DNA of 40,590 bases from Clostridiaceae bacterium (GTDB lineage Bacteria; Bacillota; Clostridia; Lachnospirales; Lachnospiraceae). The translations under genes and the position numbers were made by a program. This document shows positions 10,450 through 18,255 of the stretch, piece by piece; positions within the stretch are counted from its first letter, which is position 1; each line of letters opens with the position of its first letter. The stretch spans positions 1-40,590 of the forward strand of contig JAJQGL010000007.1 of the NCBI GenBank assembly GCA_021200535.1. Reading direction: 5' to 3'. Below the pieces are notes generated by a model. The model worked only from the letters and a program-made list of their open reading frames with translations, did not search any database and was not told the DNA's origin.

Positions 10450-11769
10450 TCAATCTGCTTTCTGCGCTGTGCAAATCTGATCCAGAACAGAAAAATAGTC
10501 TGGAAAAGTTTTCCGGCAGCAGTCCGGATCCGCAATCACAATTCCTTCTGTCCGCAAACCGGTTACTGCAAATGACATGGCTACCCGGTGATCGTTGTAA
10601 GTCATAATCTCTGCCCCATGGAGTTTTCCCGGATAAATCACAATGCCCTGTTCCATCTCTTCACAGCGGATTCCCATTCTTGCCAGCTCTCTTGCCATGA
10701 CCGCAATCCGATCCGACTCCTGTCCGCGGATATGCCCAATCCCTTCCATCCGAACCACGCCATCCGCATACGGTGCGATCGCTGCCATAGTCAGCGCCTG
10801 GTCTGAAAAATCGCTAAACGAAGCGGTAATTCCTTTCAGTTCACCGTGCGCCGGTCCGGTCACAACCAGCTGCTCCCCTGTCAGTCCCTGCACGGATTCC
10901 CATTCTGCCGCACAGCCCATCTGCTGCAGCACATTTACAAAACGCATATCCCCCTGCAAAGAATCACGCCTTACATGGGGAACCAGCGCACTCCCGCCTG
11001 TCACAGCCGCCATTGCATAAAAATAACAGGCGGCAGACACATCCGGTTCTATCCGGTAGGACTGTGCCTGATAGACAAATCCCGTTACCCGGTAACAATC
11101 CCGATTGATTTTTTGTACGCCGGGATGCCCAAACTGCCGCATCATCTGCTCTGTCATGGCAACATAAGACCGCGCATTCCGTTTTCCCGTCAGGGTTATC
11201 GTAAGTTCCTTCCAGCAAAGGGGTGCTGTCATCAAAAGCGCGCTTAAAAACTGGCTGCTCCGGTCAATATTCACAGAAACTGCCGCTTTTTCCCCCGCTC
11301 CTATCCCCTGAATCACCATCGGAAAATGATACGGCTCCTGTTCATAAGCAATCTTTGCGCCCAACTGCTCAAGCGCCTCTAACAGCTCCCGCATCGGTCT
11401 TTTTTTCATCTGCGCCGACGAATCAAGGCGGTATTTCCCATCACTCATCGCAAGAAAAGCGGTCAGAAATCTTGCCGCCGTGCCTGCACTTCCCACATAT
11501 ACCTCCGCTTCGTTCCGCGGAATCCTTCCGCTTTCCCCTGTTATGCGGACACGCTTTTTTTCTCTGTCAATCCGAACCGTAAAGCCCAAATCCTGCAATG
11601 CTTTTAAGAAACAATCAGAATCATCGCTAAAAAGCACACCGTCCAGCTCCGATTCCCCTCTTCCCATTGCCGCCATCAGAAGTGCCCGGTTGGTGATACT
11701 CTTTGAACCGGGCACTTCCTGCCGAATCTGTAATGGCTGCTTTACTGTTTTAACCAAATATCGCTCCAT
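10450..11769 (-). CDS. aroA: 3-phosphoshikimate 1-carboxyvinyltransferase (EPSP synthase)
   Basis: Condenses shikimate-3-phosphate with phosphoenolpyruvate to EPSP, step six of the chorismate pathway. The 439-residue two-domain protein shows GSKSITNRALLMAA (substrate-binding Lys, Ser and Arg, ~21-34), the phosphoenolpyruvate loop VGSAGTAARFLTAFLA, KKRPMRELLEALEQLG, the hinge and shikimate site SSQFLSALLM, and the catalytic FSDFSDQALTMAAIAP and YNDHRVAMSFAVTGL with GQESDRI. The loop around the active-site glycine reads GSAGTAARF, unlike the GNAGTAMRPL of class I enterobacterial enzymes, so it belongs to the more divergent class. GAGG lies 7 bases before the ATG. Upstream is the GGDEF-like gene, whose alternative-frame tail would stop only 9 bp before this start, hinting at past translational coupling. 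Confidence 0.97.
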   Translation of the reverse strand: MERYLVKTVKQPLQIRQEVPGSKSITNRALLMAAMGRGESELDGVLFSDDSDCFLKALQDLGFTVRIDREKKRVRITGESGRIPRNEAEVYVGSAGTAARFLTAFLAMSDGKYRLDSSAQMKKRPMRELLEALEQLGAKIAYEQEPYHFPMVIQGIGAGEKAAVSVNIDRSSQFLSALLMTAPLCWKELTITLTGKRNARSYVAMTEQMMRQFGHPGVQKINRDCYRVTGFVYQAQSYRIEPDVSAACYFYAMAAVTGGSALVPHVRRDSLQGDMRFVNVLQQMGCAAEWESVQGLTGEQLVVTGPAHGELKGITASFSDFSDQALTMAAIAPYADGVVRMEGIGHIRGQESDRIAVMARELARMGIRCEEMEQGIVIYPGKLHGAEIMTYNDHRVAMSFAVTGLRTEGIVIADPDCCRKTFPDYFSVLDQICTAQKAD

Positions 11770-11790
11770 CCCGAATCCTCATTTCCTGTT

Positions 11791-11865
11791 TTGACTATCA
11801 GCGCCCTGACTGCCACTGTACTGACCGGCAGTGTATTGATTTTCAGCGCCCTGACCAGAACTTTA
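11791..11865 (-). repeat. Five degenerate 15-bp tandem repeats at the GGDEF gene end
   Basis: Five consecutive 15-mers of the form YTGAYNNNCAGYGYM on the plus strand start at 11791, 11806, 11821, 11836 and 11851. The outer pair share 13 identical bases (TCAGCGCCCTGAC, 11798-11810 and 11843-11855). The 15-bp period is five codons. On the minus strand one frame is open across all of them and encodes Gln-ended pentapeptides such as GAENQ, YTAGQ, YSGSQ and GADSQ. The annotated GGDEF-protein frame instead stops inside the repeats at 11843. Confidence 0.75.
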
Positions 11866-12337
11866 CAGAGCCTTTTCCATGCCGTTTAACCTCATCCATT
11901 GCTTCACTCGCCGCGTAATAGATTGTATCAAAATCTCTTCCCATGTCACTGGTCACCGCAACTCCGATACTTGCCGTAACAACAAGCGAGCTGTTCCCAT
12001 CCGAAATTGTTTTTTCCAGCGTAGTGCAAAGCTCATGCAGACGGATATCAAAATTGGTGCCCTGTTTGATATTTTTTGCAAAAATCACAAAACGCCCGCC
12101 CTGAATCCGGCTGATAATATCCTCCTCATGAAAAAACTCCCGCAGTGTGTTCGCTGTCTCCTGCAGAATTTCATCTCCCTTTTCCATTCCAAACATCTTA
12201 TTAACCTGATTGAGCCCGTCGATATCCAGTACAATCGCTGCTCCTTCTTTGCTCTCCCCGGCAAGATACTCCCTGATTTGTGTCATACAGCTGTCCTTAT
12301 CCAATAAGCCAGTCAGGCGGTCTTTCTTATCTCTCAT
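11843..12337 (-). CDS. Stand-alone GGDEF-fold protein with degenerate signature
   Basis: A diguanylate-cyclase-type fold with no sensor domain: DRLTGLLDKDSC, the first metal aspartate in IVLDIDGLNQVNKMFG (~36-50), GDEILQETANTL, and C-terminal VTASIGVAVTSD and AMDEVKRHGKG. The signature loop is not GGDEF but QGGRF (residues 79-83, in RIQGGRFVIF), so both acidic signature residues are gone. c-di-GMP synthesis is therefore unlikely; binding or a regulatory role is possible. Start with GAGGTG 4 bases before the ATG. The reading frame stops at 11843 inside a 15-bp tandem repeat. Removing one A from the AAA of GTAAAG (about 11864-11869) would extend it by a 27-residue Gln-rich repeat tail ending 9 bp before aroA, so a recent frameshift (or sequence error) is likely. 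A weak promoter candidate lies at 12488-12516. Confidence 0.82.
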   Translation of the reverse strand: MRDKKDRLTGLLDKDSCMTQIREYLAGESKEGAAIVLDIDGLNQVNKMFGMEKGDEILQETANTLREFFHEEDIISRIQGGRFVIFAKNIKQGTNFDIRLHELCTTLEKTISDGNSSLVVTASIGVAVTSDMGRDFDTIYYAASEAMDEVKRHGKGSVKFWSGR

Positions 12338-12350
12338 ATTTCACCTCATG

Positions 12351-12420
12351 TCGCGCCCGCAGGAAGCGGCTAATGTTAAATCGAATAAATTCGATTGACG
12401 CTGGCGGAGCCTGCGACGCC
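12351..12420. repeat. Imperfect ~70-bp palindromic element
   Basis: The core AATCGAAT-AA-ATTCGATT (12379-12396) is a perfect 8+2+8 dyad. The outer arms CGCCCGCAGG (about 12354-12363) and CCTGCGACGCC (about 12410-12420) also pair, with partly complementary GC-rich sequence between. The whole resembles a dispersed extragenic palindromic repeat. It would lie in the 5' leader of the GGDEF-like gene. Whether copies occur elsewhere in the genome cannot be seen here. Confidence 0.55.
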
Positions 12421-12487
12421 AACTCGTAGTTTTAGTACATCGAAAAACAGGGCAAATTATCCAAAACTGAATTTTCACTGTACTAAC

Positions 12488-12516
12488 ATATAAAAACACT
12501 AACCATTAGTATACAA
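12488..12516 (-). promoter_or_regulatory. Candidate promoter of the GGDEF-like gene
   Basis: Minus strand TTGTAT (12511-12516), 17-base spacer, TTATAT (12488-12493). It would give a leader of roughly 140 bases that contains the palindromic element. Motif match only. Confidence 0.35.
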
Positions 12517-12718
12517 GACTTTTTTCTAAAATTCAATGTTTTCCAGCTGCCCTTTCCTTCTCTCTTTCCTTCTTCTTTTTCTCTTTTTATTTTGCATATG
12601 TCAGACAGGGAAGCGGCTCCTGCTGAAAAACTGTCTGCAACTTTCCCGGCGCTGTGACATATACTTTTTTAAAAGCAAAGCAGCGGTATTGTATCCGGCC
12701 GCTTATTTGGAGGACTTT

Positions 12719-13468
12719 ATGAGAACAAGAAGAGGTATTGACGTATCGAAATGGCAGGGACGCATCCACTGGCGCCGCCTGCAAAGAGAAAAAATCCAGT
12801 TTGCAATGATTCGGATTGGATTTGGGAGCAGCGACGGAGAATGTACCAGAGATTCGTATTTTCGGCAGAATATGGATCACGCACTGGAAGCAGAAATTGA
12901 TGCCGGTGTTTATTTTTATACCAATGCACGCACAGAAAGCAGTGCCAGACGGGAAGCTGACTGGGTTATTCGGGAGCTGCGTCCCTACTACGGAAAGCTC
13001 TCTTATCCGGTTGCTCTCGACATTGAAGATTCCTCCCTCGAATCCCTGAGCAGAGAGGAAAACACAAACAATGTACGCACATTCTGTCAGGCTATACGAG
13101 AGGCGGGTTATTATCCGATGTACTACACATATCTTTCTTTTTTGGAAAACTTTCTCCGATATGACAGGCTGGGCGAATACGATCTGTGGCTCGCAGCGTA
13201 CACCTCCGAAGCGCCGCACCAATATCGCTATGATATGTGGCAGTACAGCGACAGAGGGCGCCTGGACGGGATTCACGGTTATACAGACCTTGATCACAGC
13301 TTCCGCAATTACCCGGCCATTATCCGGCAGAGCCGGGACAATGAACCTGTCTTAGCAGCAGGAATGGAAGAAATCACTGCACATCCTGTCAATGGCGCAA
13401 ATCATAGTCATCCAGAAAATGATGCTTTATCCCATCCTGCTTATAGGCAATCACCGTACTTAAATTAA
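12719..13468 (+). CDS. GH25 muramidase (Cellosyl/LytC-type lysozyme)
   Basis: Glycoside hydrolase family 25 cleaves the MurNAc-GlcNAc bond of peptidoglycan. The 249-residue protein is essentially one TIM-barrel: RGIDVSKWQGRIHW at ~5-18 with the first catalytic-site aspartate, FAMIRIGFG, GVYFYTNA, the acidic pair in PVALDIEDSS (the D-x-E element), YPMYYTYLSFLE, DLWLAAYTSE and the closing MWQYSDRGRLDGIHGYTDLD. Start chosen at 12719, where GGAGG lies 5 bases upstream. It gives no signal peptide, as in phage-type muramidases. The open frame reaches 12536 and would add a hydrophobic N-terminus, but without a ribosome site. The last ~50 residues lie past the fold, and the final 80 bp overlap the convergent TtcA-type gene, so the tail is probably a late extension. 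Confidence 0.88.
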   Translation: MRTRRGIDVSKWQGRIHWRRLQREKIQFAMIRIGFGSSDGECTRDSYFRQNMDHALEAEIDAGVYFYTNARTESSARREADWVIRELRPYYGKLSYPVALDIEDSSLESLSREENTNNVRTFCQAIREAGYYPMYYTYLSFLENFLRYDRLGEYDLWLAAYTSEAPHQYRYDMWQYSDRGRLDGIHGYTDLDHSFRNYPAIIRQSRDNEPVLAAGMEEITAHPVNGANHSHPENDALSHPAYRQSPYLN

Positions 13469-14231
13469 CGTTTTCCACACTTTTAAATATGTTGCCCTCC
13501 ACCGACGGATTGATTTTTTTCATTTGCCGGATCAGCTCCTTTACCTCCTGTCTTTTTGATGTATTCTGTTCATCATTGCAGGATGCACTGTTTTCCGTAA
13601 ACCGGCATGCGCACTGTATGAAAGCAAGCTTATTGTAATCCCTCCACGCCAGGATACTCTCTTCCCGAATCAGATACATCGGGCGGATCAGCTCCATTCC
13701 TGCAAAATTTGTACTGTGCAGCTTCGGCATCATTGTCTGTATCTGCGCGCCATAAAGCATCCCCATCAAAATAGTTTCGATGACATCATCATAGTGATGC
13801 CCCAGGGCAATTTTGTTGCAGCCCATCTCCTGCGCCTTGCTGTAGAGATACCCCCGGCGCATTCTGGCGCACAGATAACAGGGTGATTTTTCCACATGGT
13901 AAACGGATTCAAAAATATCTGTTTCAAATACTGTAATCGGTATGCACAGCCGCTCCGCATTTTTCCGTATCATTTCCAGATGTTCCCTGCTATATCCCGG
14001 ATTCATAACAAGATATACGGTTTCAAATGGAACTTTATGATATTTCTGTAATTCCTGAAACAGTTTTGCCATCAGCATGGAATCCTTCCCGCCGGAAATG
14101 CAAACTGCAATCTTATCACCCTCTTTTACAAGCTCATACCGTTTCACTGCTTTCGTAAATCTGGACCATATTTCCTTTCTGAATTTTTTCTTTATGCTCT
14201 GCTCCACATCAAAACAAAATGATTGCTCCAT
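13389..14231 (-). CDS. TtcA-family PP-loop ATPase (tRNA thiolation type)
   Basis: ATP-pyrophosphatase of the TtcA/TtuA group, which activates a tRNA base with AMP and inserts sulfur. Visible elements are the PP-loop AVCISGGKDSMLMAKL (~43-58), VYLVMNPGYS, the cysteine pair SPCYLCARMRRGYLYSKA, the nucleotide-site GHHYDDVIETILMGMLYG, MMPKLHSTNF and LIRPMYLIREESI, and a further cysteine pair in IQCACRF that could complete Fe-S cluster ligation. These match TtcA-type enzymes, though the tRNA position (C32 or another) is not certain in Clostridia. The start at 14231 (MEQSFCFD) has AAAGGA just upstream; an earlier in-frame ATG at 14276 would overlap the upstream HtrA-like gene. The 3' end overlaps the convergent muramidase gene by 80 bp. 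It lies 31 bp behind the HtrA-like gene and is likely in the same operon. Confidence 0.88.
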   Translation of the reverse strand: MEQSFCFDVEQSIKKKFRKEIWSRFTKAVKRYELVKEGDKIAVCISGGKDSMLMAKLFQELQKYHKVPFETVYLVMNPGYSREHLEMIRKNAERLCIPITVFETDIFESVYHVEKSPCYLCARMRRGYLYSKAQEMGCNKIALGHHYDDVIETILMGMLYGAQIQTMMPKLHSTNFAGMELIRPMYLIREESILAWRDYNKLAFIQCACRFTENSASCNDEQNTSKRQEVKELIRQMKKINPSVEGNIFKSVENVNLSTVIAYKQDGIKHHFLDDYDLRH

Positions 14232-14262
14232 TGTCCTTTCCTTCCTCTGTGTCATGTCTTTT

Positions 14263-15570
14263 CTATCCAAGCACAATGCTTAATTCCTTTTTTACCAGCT
14301 TTTTCCCCGACTTCCGGTAAACGGTATATGCAATGATATCGTCCGTCTTGTGCCGGAGCAGAATCTGATAAACATCCGCCATTCCCGTCACTGTTTCTCC
14401 GTCCATTTCCGTAATCACATCTGCCACCCGCATTCCGCTTTCATATGCCGGCGCGCTGGAGTAAACCTCTGTCACATACGCCCCCTGCTTCAAACCGTGC
14501 GCTGATGCTGCTGTTTCGCTGATGGTCCGGCCGGTAAATCCCATATAAGGCATCTCTTCCTTTTGCTGTAAAATTTCCATAATGCCGGAAATATTATCAA
14601 TATCAATAAAAGACAATGCGGTTGTGCCTGCCGTTTGTTCAAATCCCTGCGCAATCACTCCGACAACCTTTCCGTCTGTATCCAGCACTACACCGCTGTT
14701 GCAGTCAGAATACGACATACTGGTACTGTACAGATTCAATTCTCCATCCGTAATGGAGGCGCGCAGGTCGTCGTTGGTGACCTGTCCTGTCATAACAGAA
14801 TACATGACACCATTCGGACATCCAATCGCCACCACGCTGCTTCCATTGACCAGCGAAGAGGAACTGCCAAACACGGCAATCTTCATTCCAGAAAGAACCT
14901 CTTTGTCAATTTTTGATTTCCTGATTCGGATTACTGCAATATTTACCCTGGCATCAACGCCCAAAATCTCACCAGTAACCTTGATGTCCTCTGATACCAG
15001 CACCTCAACCTCTGACTGATCTTCCGTGACATCACTTGTCGTCATAATATCAAAATAACGGTCTGATTCCGCAAAAAGAATCCCTGCCGCACTGCCAGTC
15101 TCTGTACTGTCATCCTCCGAAAACCACTTGCTGTCCTCAACTCCCTGAACCTGTACAACGCATCCCTGCTGCCCGGTTCCAACTGCGGCCAGCCGCTCAC
15201 TCAAATCATTCCATCCCTCTACAGACATTTTCTTTTTGACCGACTTTCCGTCCGCTCCGCCAGACGGCAGAGGAGATGATGGAGGTTCCTCGTCTGCACG
15301 GTACGTCTCCTGTTTCTTCTCTTCCTGCTCTTTGTCATCTGCATATTTTTGCATAGCCAGTATAATGCTTCCCGCGACTACACCAAAAAAACACGCCGAA
15401 AGAAAAATCAGACCGGCCTTTTTTAAAACAGCTGCCAGATTTTTCTTTTTCTGCGGCTGCACCTGCTCCTTCATAAACTGATACCGCTCATCCCGGTGTG
15501 CATCTTTTTTTTCGTTCTGTTTTTTGCGTTGTATCATCTCTGTAATCCCCCGCTTCCGACCGTGGTTCAT
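14263..15570 (-). CDS. Membrane-anchored HtrA/DegP-like protein, probable pseudoprotease
   Basis: Architecture of a Gram-positive HtrA: a basic cytoplasmic segment of ~50 residues, one transmembrane helix (~52-73, AGLIFLSACFFGVVAGSIILA), an acidic linker, a chymotrypsin-fold domain (~130-335) and a PDZ domain (~345-432, YMGFTG ... GAYVTEVYSSAPAYESGMRVADVITEMDG). The catalytic triad is broken. The strand normally TNNHV reads TTSDV, so His becomes Asp180. The usual TDLAV reads VNIAV, so Asp becomes Asn210. Only the nucleophile remains, Ser292, and its GNSGGPL loop has become CNSGVVL. The fold is still well conserved (VAIGCPNGVMYSVMTGQV, LDTDGKVVGVIAQG), so this is most likely a folded non-catalytic protein that binds peptides or lipid II-side partners through PDZ. 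Ribosome site AAAGGA lies 8 bases before the ATG. It heads the minus-strand pair with the TtcA-type gene. Confidence 0.88.
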   Translation of the reverse strand: MNHGRKRGITEMIQRKKQNEKKDAHRDERYQFMKEQVQPQKKKNLAAVLKKAGLIFLSACFFGVVAGSIILAMQKYADDKEQEEKKQETYRADEEPPSSPLPSGGADGKSVKKKMSVEGWNDLSERLAAVGTGQQGCVVQVQGVEDSKWFSEDDSTETGSAAGILFAESDRYFDIMTTSDVTEDQSEVEVLVSEDIKVTGEILGVDARVNIAVIRIRKSKIDKEVLSGMKIAVFGSSSSLVNGSSVVAIGCPNGVMYSVMTGQVTNDDLRASITDGELNLYSTSMSYSDCNSGVVLDTDGKVVGVIAQGFEQTAGTTALSFIDIDNISGIMEILQQKEEMPYMGFTGRTISETAASAHGLKQGAYVTEVYSSAPAYESGMRVADVITEMDGETVTGMADVYQILLRHKTDDIIAYTVYRKSGKKLVKKELSIVLG

Positions 15571-15729
15571 TACGCTCTTCCTTTATACACCAAACAAATT
15601 ATCCTGCGTGAATATGGCAAAATTGAAATATCCATTTATTATTGTAGCACAAAGATATGAATATACTATGAATATTTACACGGTATTATATGTACTGGCC
15701 TGATATGCAATAGACCGCCGGAAAATAAT

Positions 15730-15758
15730 TTGTATCCTGCAAAAAAGTAGTGTATGAT
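15730..15758 (+). promoter_or_regulatory. Candidate sigma-A promoter of mutS2
   Basis: TTGTAT (15730-15735), 17-base spacer, TATGAT (15753-15758), giving a leader of about 75 bases before mutS2. It lies in the 269-bp divergent gap with the HtrA-like gene, for which no convincing minus-strand promoter was found. Confidence 0.5.
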
Positions 15759-15839
15759 AATATTGTGAAAAAATCGCATAAAATAATAAATAAAAAAAAG
15801 AGGCATGCGCAGAGAATGTGCGCAGAAATGAGGAATTCT

Positions 15840-18221
15840 ATGAACCAAAAGGTACTCCATACACTTGAATATGATAAAATCATACTGCTTCTGGAGCAGC
15901 ACGCCGGCTCCAGTCTCGGCAAAAAATATTGCAGGGAGCTTCTGCCTGACACAGATCCGGAACGCATTGCCCAAAACCAGCGGGAGACTTCCGATGCCCT
16001 GACTCACCTTCTGACACAGGGCAGTATATCCTTTCAGCGCGTTGCTGATGTGCGGGAAAGCCTCAAAAGGCTGGAAATCGGGGCAATTCTTTCCTCTTCC
16101 GAATTGCTTGCAGTCTCAAATCTTCTCGGAACAGCCGGAAGCGTTAAAGCATATTTCCGAAAAAGCCTGAATGAACAGGATGAAACCGGAGATTCCTTAA
16201 ATGAATATTATCAGCTAATTGAACCGCTGTCCCCGCTAATGAATGAGATTCGCCGTTGTATTCTGGCGGAAGATGAATTTGCAGATGACGCCAGCCCCGG
16301 CCTCGCCAAAATCAGGCAAAGCCTGAAAAGAACCAATGACCGTATCCATGAACAGATGGGAAGTATCTTATCCGGCTCAAACCGCAATATGCTTCAGGAC
16401 AATATCATCACAATGCGAAATGGCAGGTATTGTCTCCCTGTCAAAGCGGAATACCGCTCCGCTTTTCACGGCATGCTTCACGATCAGTCCGCAACCGGGT
16501 CAACTCTTTTTATCGAACCGGCATCTGTAGTTAAACTAAACAACGAAATTCGCGAACTGGAGCTAAAGGAGCAGGAAGAAATCGAAAGAATTCTGGCAAA
16601 GCTGAGCAGCCAGACCGGAGAACAGGCATTTCTGATTGAACAGAATTTTAATATATTATCCCGCCTTGACTTTATCTTTGCCAAAGCATCCTTATCCCGT
16701 GAGCAGAAAGCAACGGCGCCTGCTTTTCCAAAGGACGGCTTCATTCAGATCAAAAAAGGCCGTCATCCGCTGATTCCGGCAGAAAAAGCAGTGCCGATTG
16801 ATATTCATCTGGGGAAGGAATTTTCACTGCTTGTTGTCACCGGGCCAAACACAGGCGGAAAAACGGTTTCATTAAAAACCGTAGGGCTGTTTACGCTAAT
16901 GGGACAGGCCGGGCTTCACATTCCCGCTTTTGACGGATCTTCCCTGCGTATCTTTGATGAGGTATATGCCGATATCGGCGATGAGCAGAGCATTGAACAA
17001 AGTCTGAGCACCTTTTCTTCTCACATGCTCAATACGGTATCCATTTTAGAAAAGGCAGATGAAAACAGCCTTGTTCTCTTTGATGAGCTTGGTGCAGGAA
17101 CCGACCCAGTTGAGGGGGCAGCTCTCGCCACCTCCATTTTATCGAATCTGCATCAGCGGGGCACAACTGTAATGGCGACGACACATTATAGTGAATTAAA
17201 GCTTTACGCATTACAAACGCCAGGCGTAGAAAATGCCTGCTGCGAATTTGACGTAACGACACTGCGCCCGACTTACCGGCTTCTGATCGGCGTGCCCGGC
17301 AAAAGCAATGCCTTTGCCATCTCCAAAAAACTGGGGCTGTCTGAGGACATTATATCGGATGCGTCCATGCGCATCACCTCTGACGCACAGGCATTTGAGG
17401 ATGTAATAAACGATCTTGAAAACACGCGCGTCAAACTGGAGCAGGAACATGCTGCAGTTTCACAGGGCCGGAAAGAAATAGCCGAATTAAAAAAACAGCT
17501 GCGGGAAAAAACAGAGAAATTAGACAATTCCCGCGAAAAAATCCTTGCCGGCGCCAACGCAGAAGCAAGCCGCATTCTCTCAGAGGCAAAAGAATATGCA
17601 GATGAAACCATCCGCAAATACACAAAATGGGCAAAAAGCGATACGCATATCCGCGAGATGGAGGCAGAACGCACAAAACTGCGGGAAGAAATCAACCGTA
17701 AGGATAACAGCCAGAAACAGAACGTACCGAAACGGGCCGCCAAAAAGCTGCAGGCAAAGGATCTGTTTATCGGCGCTGACGTCCGCGTTCTTTCCCTCAA
17801 TTCCGTGGGAACGGTCAGCACGCTGCCGAATGAAAAAGGCGAACTTTTCATTCAGGCAGGGCTTCTTCGAACAAAAGTGACGCTGCAGGACATCGAGCTG
17901 ATCAAACAACCAAAGCCGAAGGAAGAAAACCGCAAAAAATCAGGCAGCGGACAAATACGAATGAACAAAGCAGCTACCATTCACCAGGAGATCAATCTGA
18001 TTGGCATGACCGTAGACGAAGCCATGCCTGTGCTTGGAAAATATCTTGATGACGCCTATCTCTCCCGCCTGTCGCAGGTGACTGTGATACACGGCAGAGG
18101 AACCGGTGCTTTGCGCGGAGCGGTACACAATCATCTAAAGCGGACCAAATATGTCAAATCGTTCCGCCTTGGTGAATTCGGAGAAGGCGATATGGGCGTT
18201 ACTATTGTAAATTTTAAATAG
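15840..18221 (+). CDS. mutS2: MutS2: MutS-family ATPase with Smr endonuclease domain
   Basis: MutS2 acts against homeologous recombination and, in some Firmicutes, rescues collided ribosomes, rather than in classical mismatch repair. The 793-residue protein lacks the MutS mismatch-recognition N-terminus and has the family layout: core/clamp helices (1-300, with NGRYCLPVKAEYRSAFHGMLHDQS), Walker A VTGPNTGGKT at ~332-341, the signature and Walker B SLSTFSSHMLNT and SLVLFDELGAGTDP, ATTHYSELK, a long charged coiled coil (~510-640), a KOW-like beta segment (~640-690), and the C-terminal Smr domain with the LIGMTVDEAM and VIHGRGTGALRGAV motifs. Start at 15840 with GAGGA 5-6 bases upstream; the frame reaches 15750 but the extra 30 residues are not family-like. 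A stop-codon-proximal hairpin (18218-18234) precedes the response regulator. Confidence 0.97.
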   Translation: MNQKVLHTLEYDKIILLLEQHAGSSLGKKYCRELLPDTDPERIAQNQRETSDALTHLLTQGSISFQRVADVRESLKRLEIGAILSSSELLAVSNLLGTAGSVKAYFRKSLNEQDETGDSLNEYYQLIEPLSPLMNEIRRCILAEDEFADDASPGLAKIRQSLKRTNDRIHEQMGSILSGSNRNMLQDNIITMRNGRYCLPVKAEYRSAFHGMLHDQSATGSTLFIEPASVVKLNNEIRELELKEQEEIERILAKLSSQTGEQAFLIEQNFNILSRLDFIFAKASLSREQKATAPAFPKDGFIQIKKGRHPLIPAEKAVPIDIHLGKEFSLLVVTGPNTGGKTVSLKTVGLFTLMGQAGLHIPAFDGSSLRIFDEVYADIGDEQSIEQSLSTFSSHMLNTVSILEKADENSLVLFDELGAGTDPVEGAALATSILSNLHQRGTTVMATTHYSELKLYALQTPGVENACCEFDVTTLRPTYRLLIGVPGKSNAFAISKKLGLSEDIISDASMRITSDAQAFEDVINDLENTRVKLEQEHAAVSQGRKEIAELKKQLREKTEKLDNSREKILAGANAEASRILSEAKEYADETIRKYTKWAKSDTHIREMEAERTKLREEINRKDNSQKQNVPKRAAKKLQAKDLFIGADVRVLSLNSVGTVSTLPNEKGELFIQAGLLRTKVTLQDIELIKQPKPKEENRKKSGSGQIRMNKAATIHQEINLIGMTVDEAMPVLGKYLDDAYLSRLSQVTVIHGRGTGALRGAVHNHLKRTKYVKSFRLGEFGEGDMGVTIVNFK

Positions 18222-18234
18222 CGGCTGCCGCTAT
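18218..18234 (+). other. Hairpin overlapping the mutS2 stop codon
   Basis: ATAGCGG-CTG-CCGCTAT is a perfect 7-bp stem with a 3-base loop that includes the mutS2 stop. No T-run follows, so it is not a standard terminator. It could slow polymerase or protect the mutS2 3' end, leaving the two-component genes partly co-transcribed. Confidence 0.5.
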
Positions 18235-18255
18235 TCAGAAAAATGGAGGCAAACC

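Larger units (their letters stand above)
12338..12718. other. 381-bp divergent intergenic region
   Basis: Holds the imperfect palindromic element at 12351-12420, a candidate minus-strand promoter at 12488-12516, a small dyad ACTAA-CCA-TTAGT (about 12499-12509), and a pyrimidine-rich stretch at 12517-12600. The stretch is in frame with the muramidase gene and encodes a hydrophobic run from an ATG at 12536, but no ribosome site precedes that ATG. No clear plus-strand promoter was found. Confidence 0.6.

Noticed and set aside
15641-15669. A TACAAT box upstream of the HtrA-like gene
   Set aside because: No recognisable -35 box at 16-18 bases spacing.
17273-17851. A 192-residue minus-strand frame within mutS2
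   Set aside because: Ser/Arg-rich shadow of the coiled-coil region of mutS2; no ribosome site or domain.
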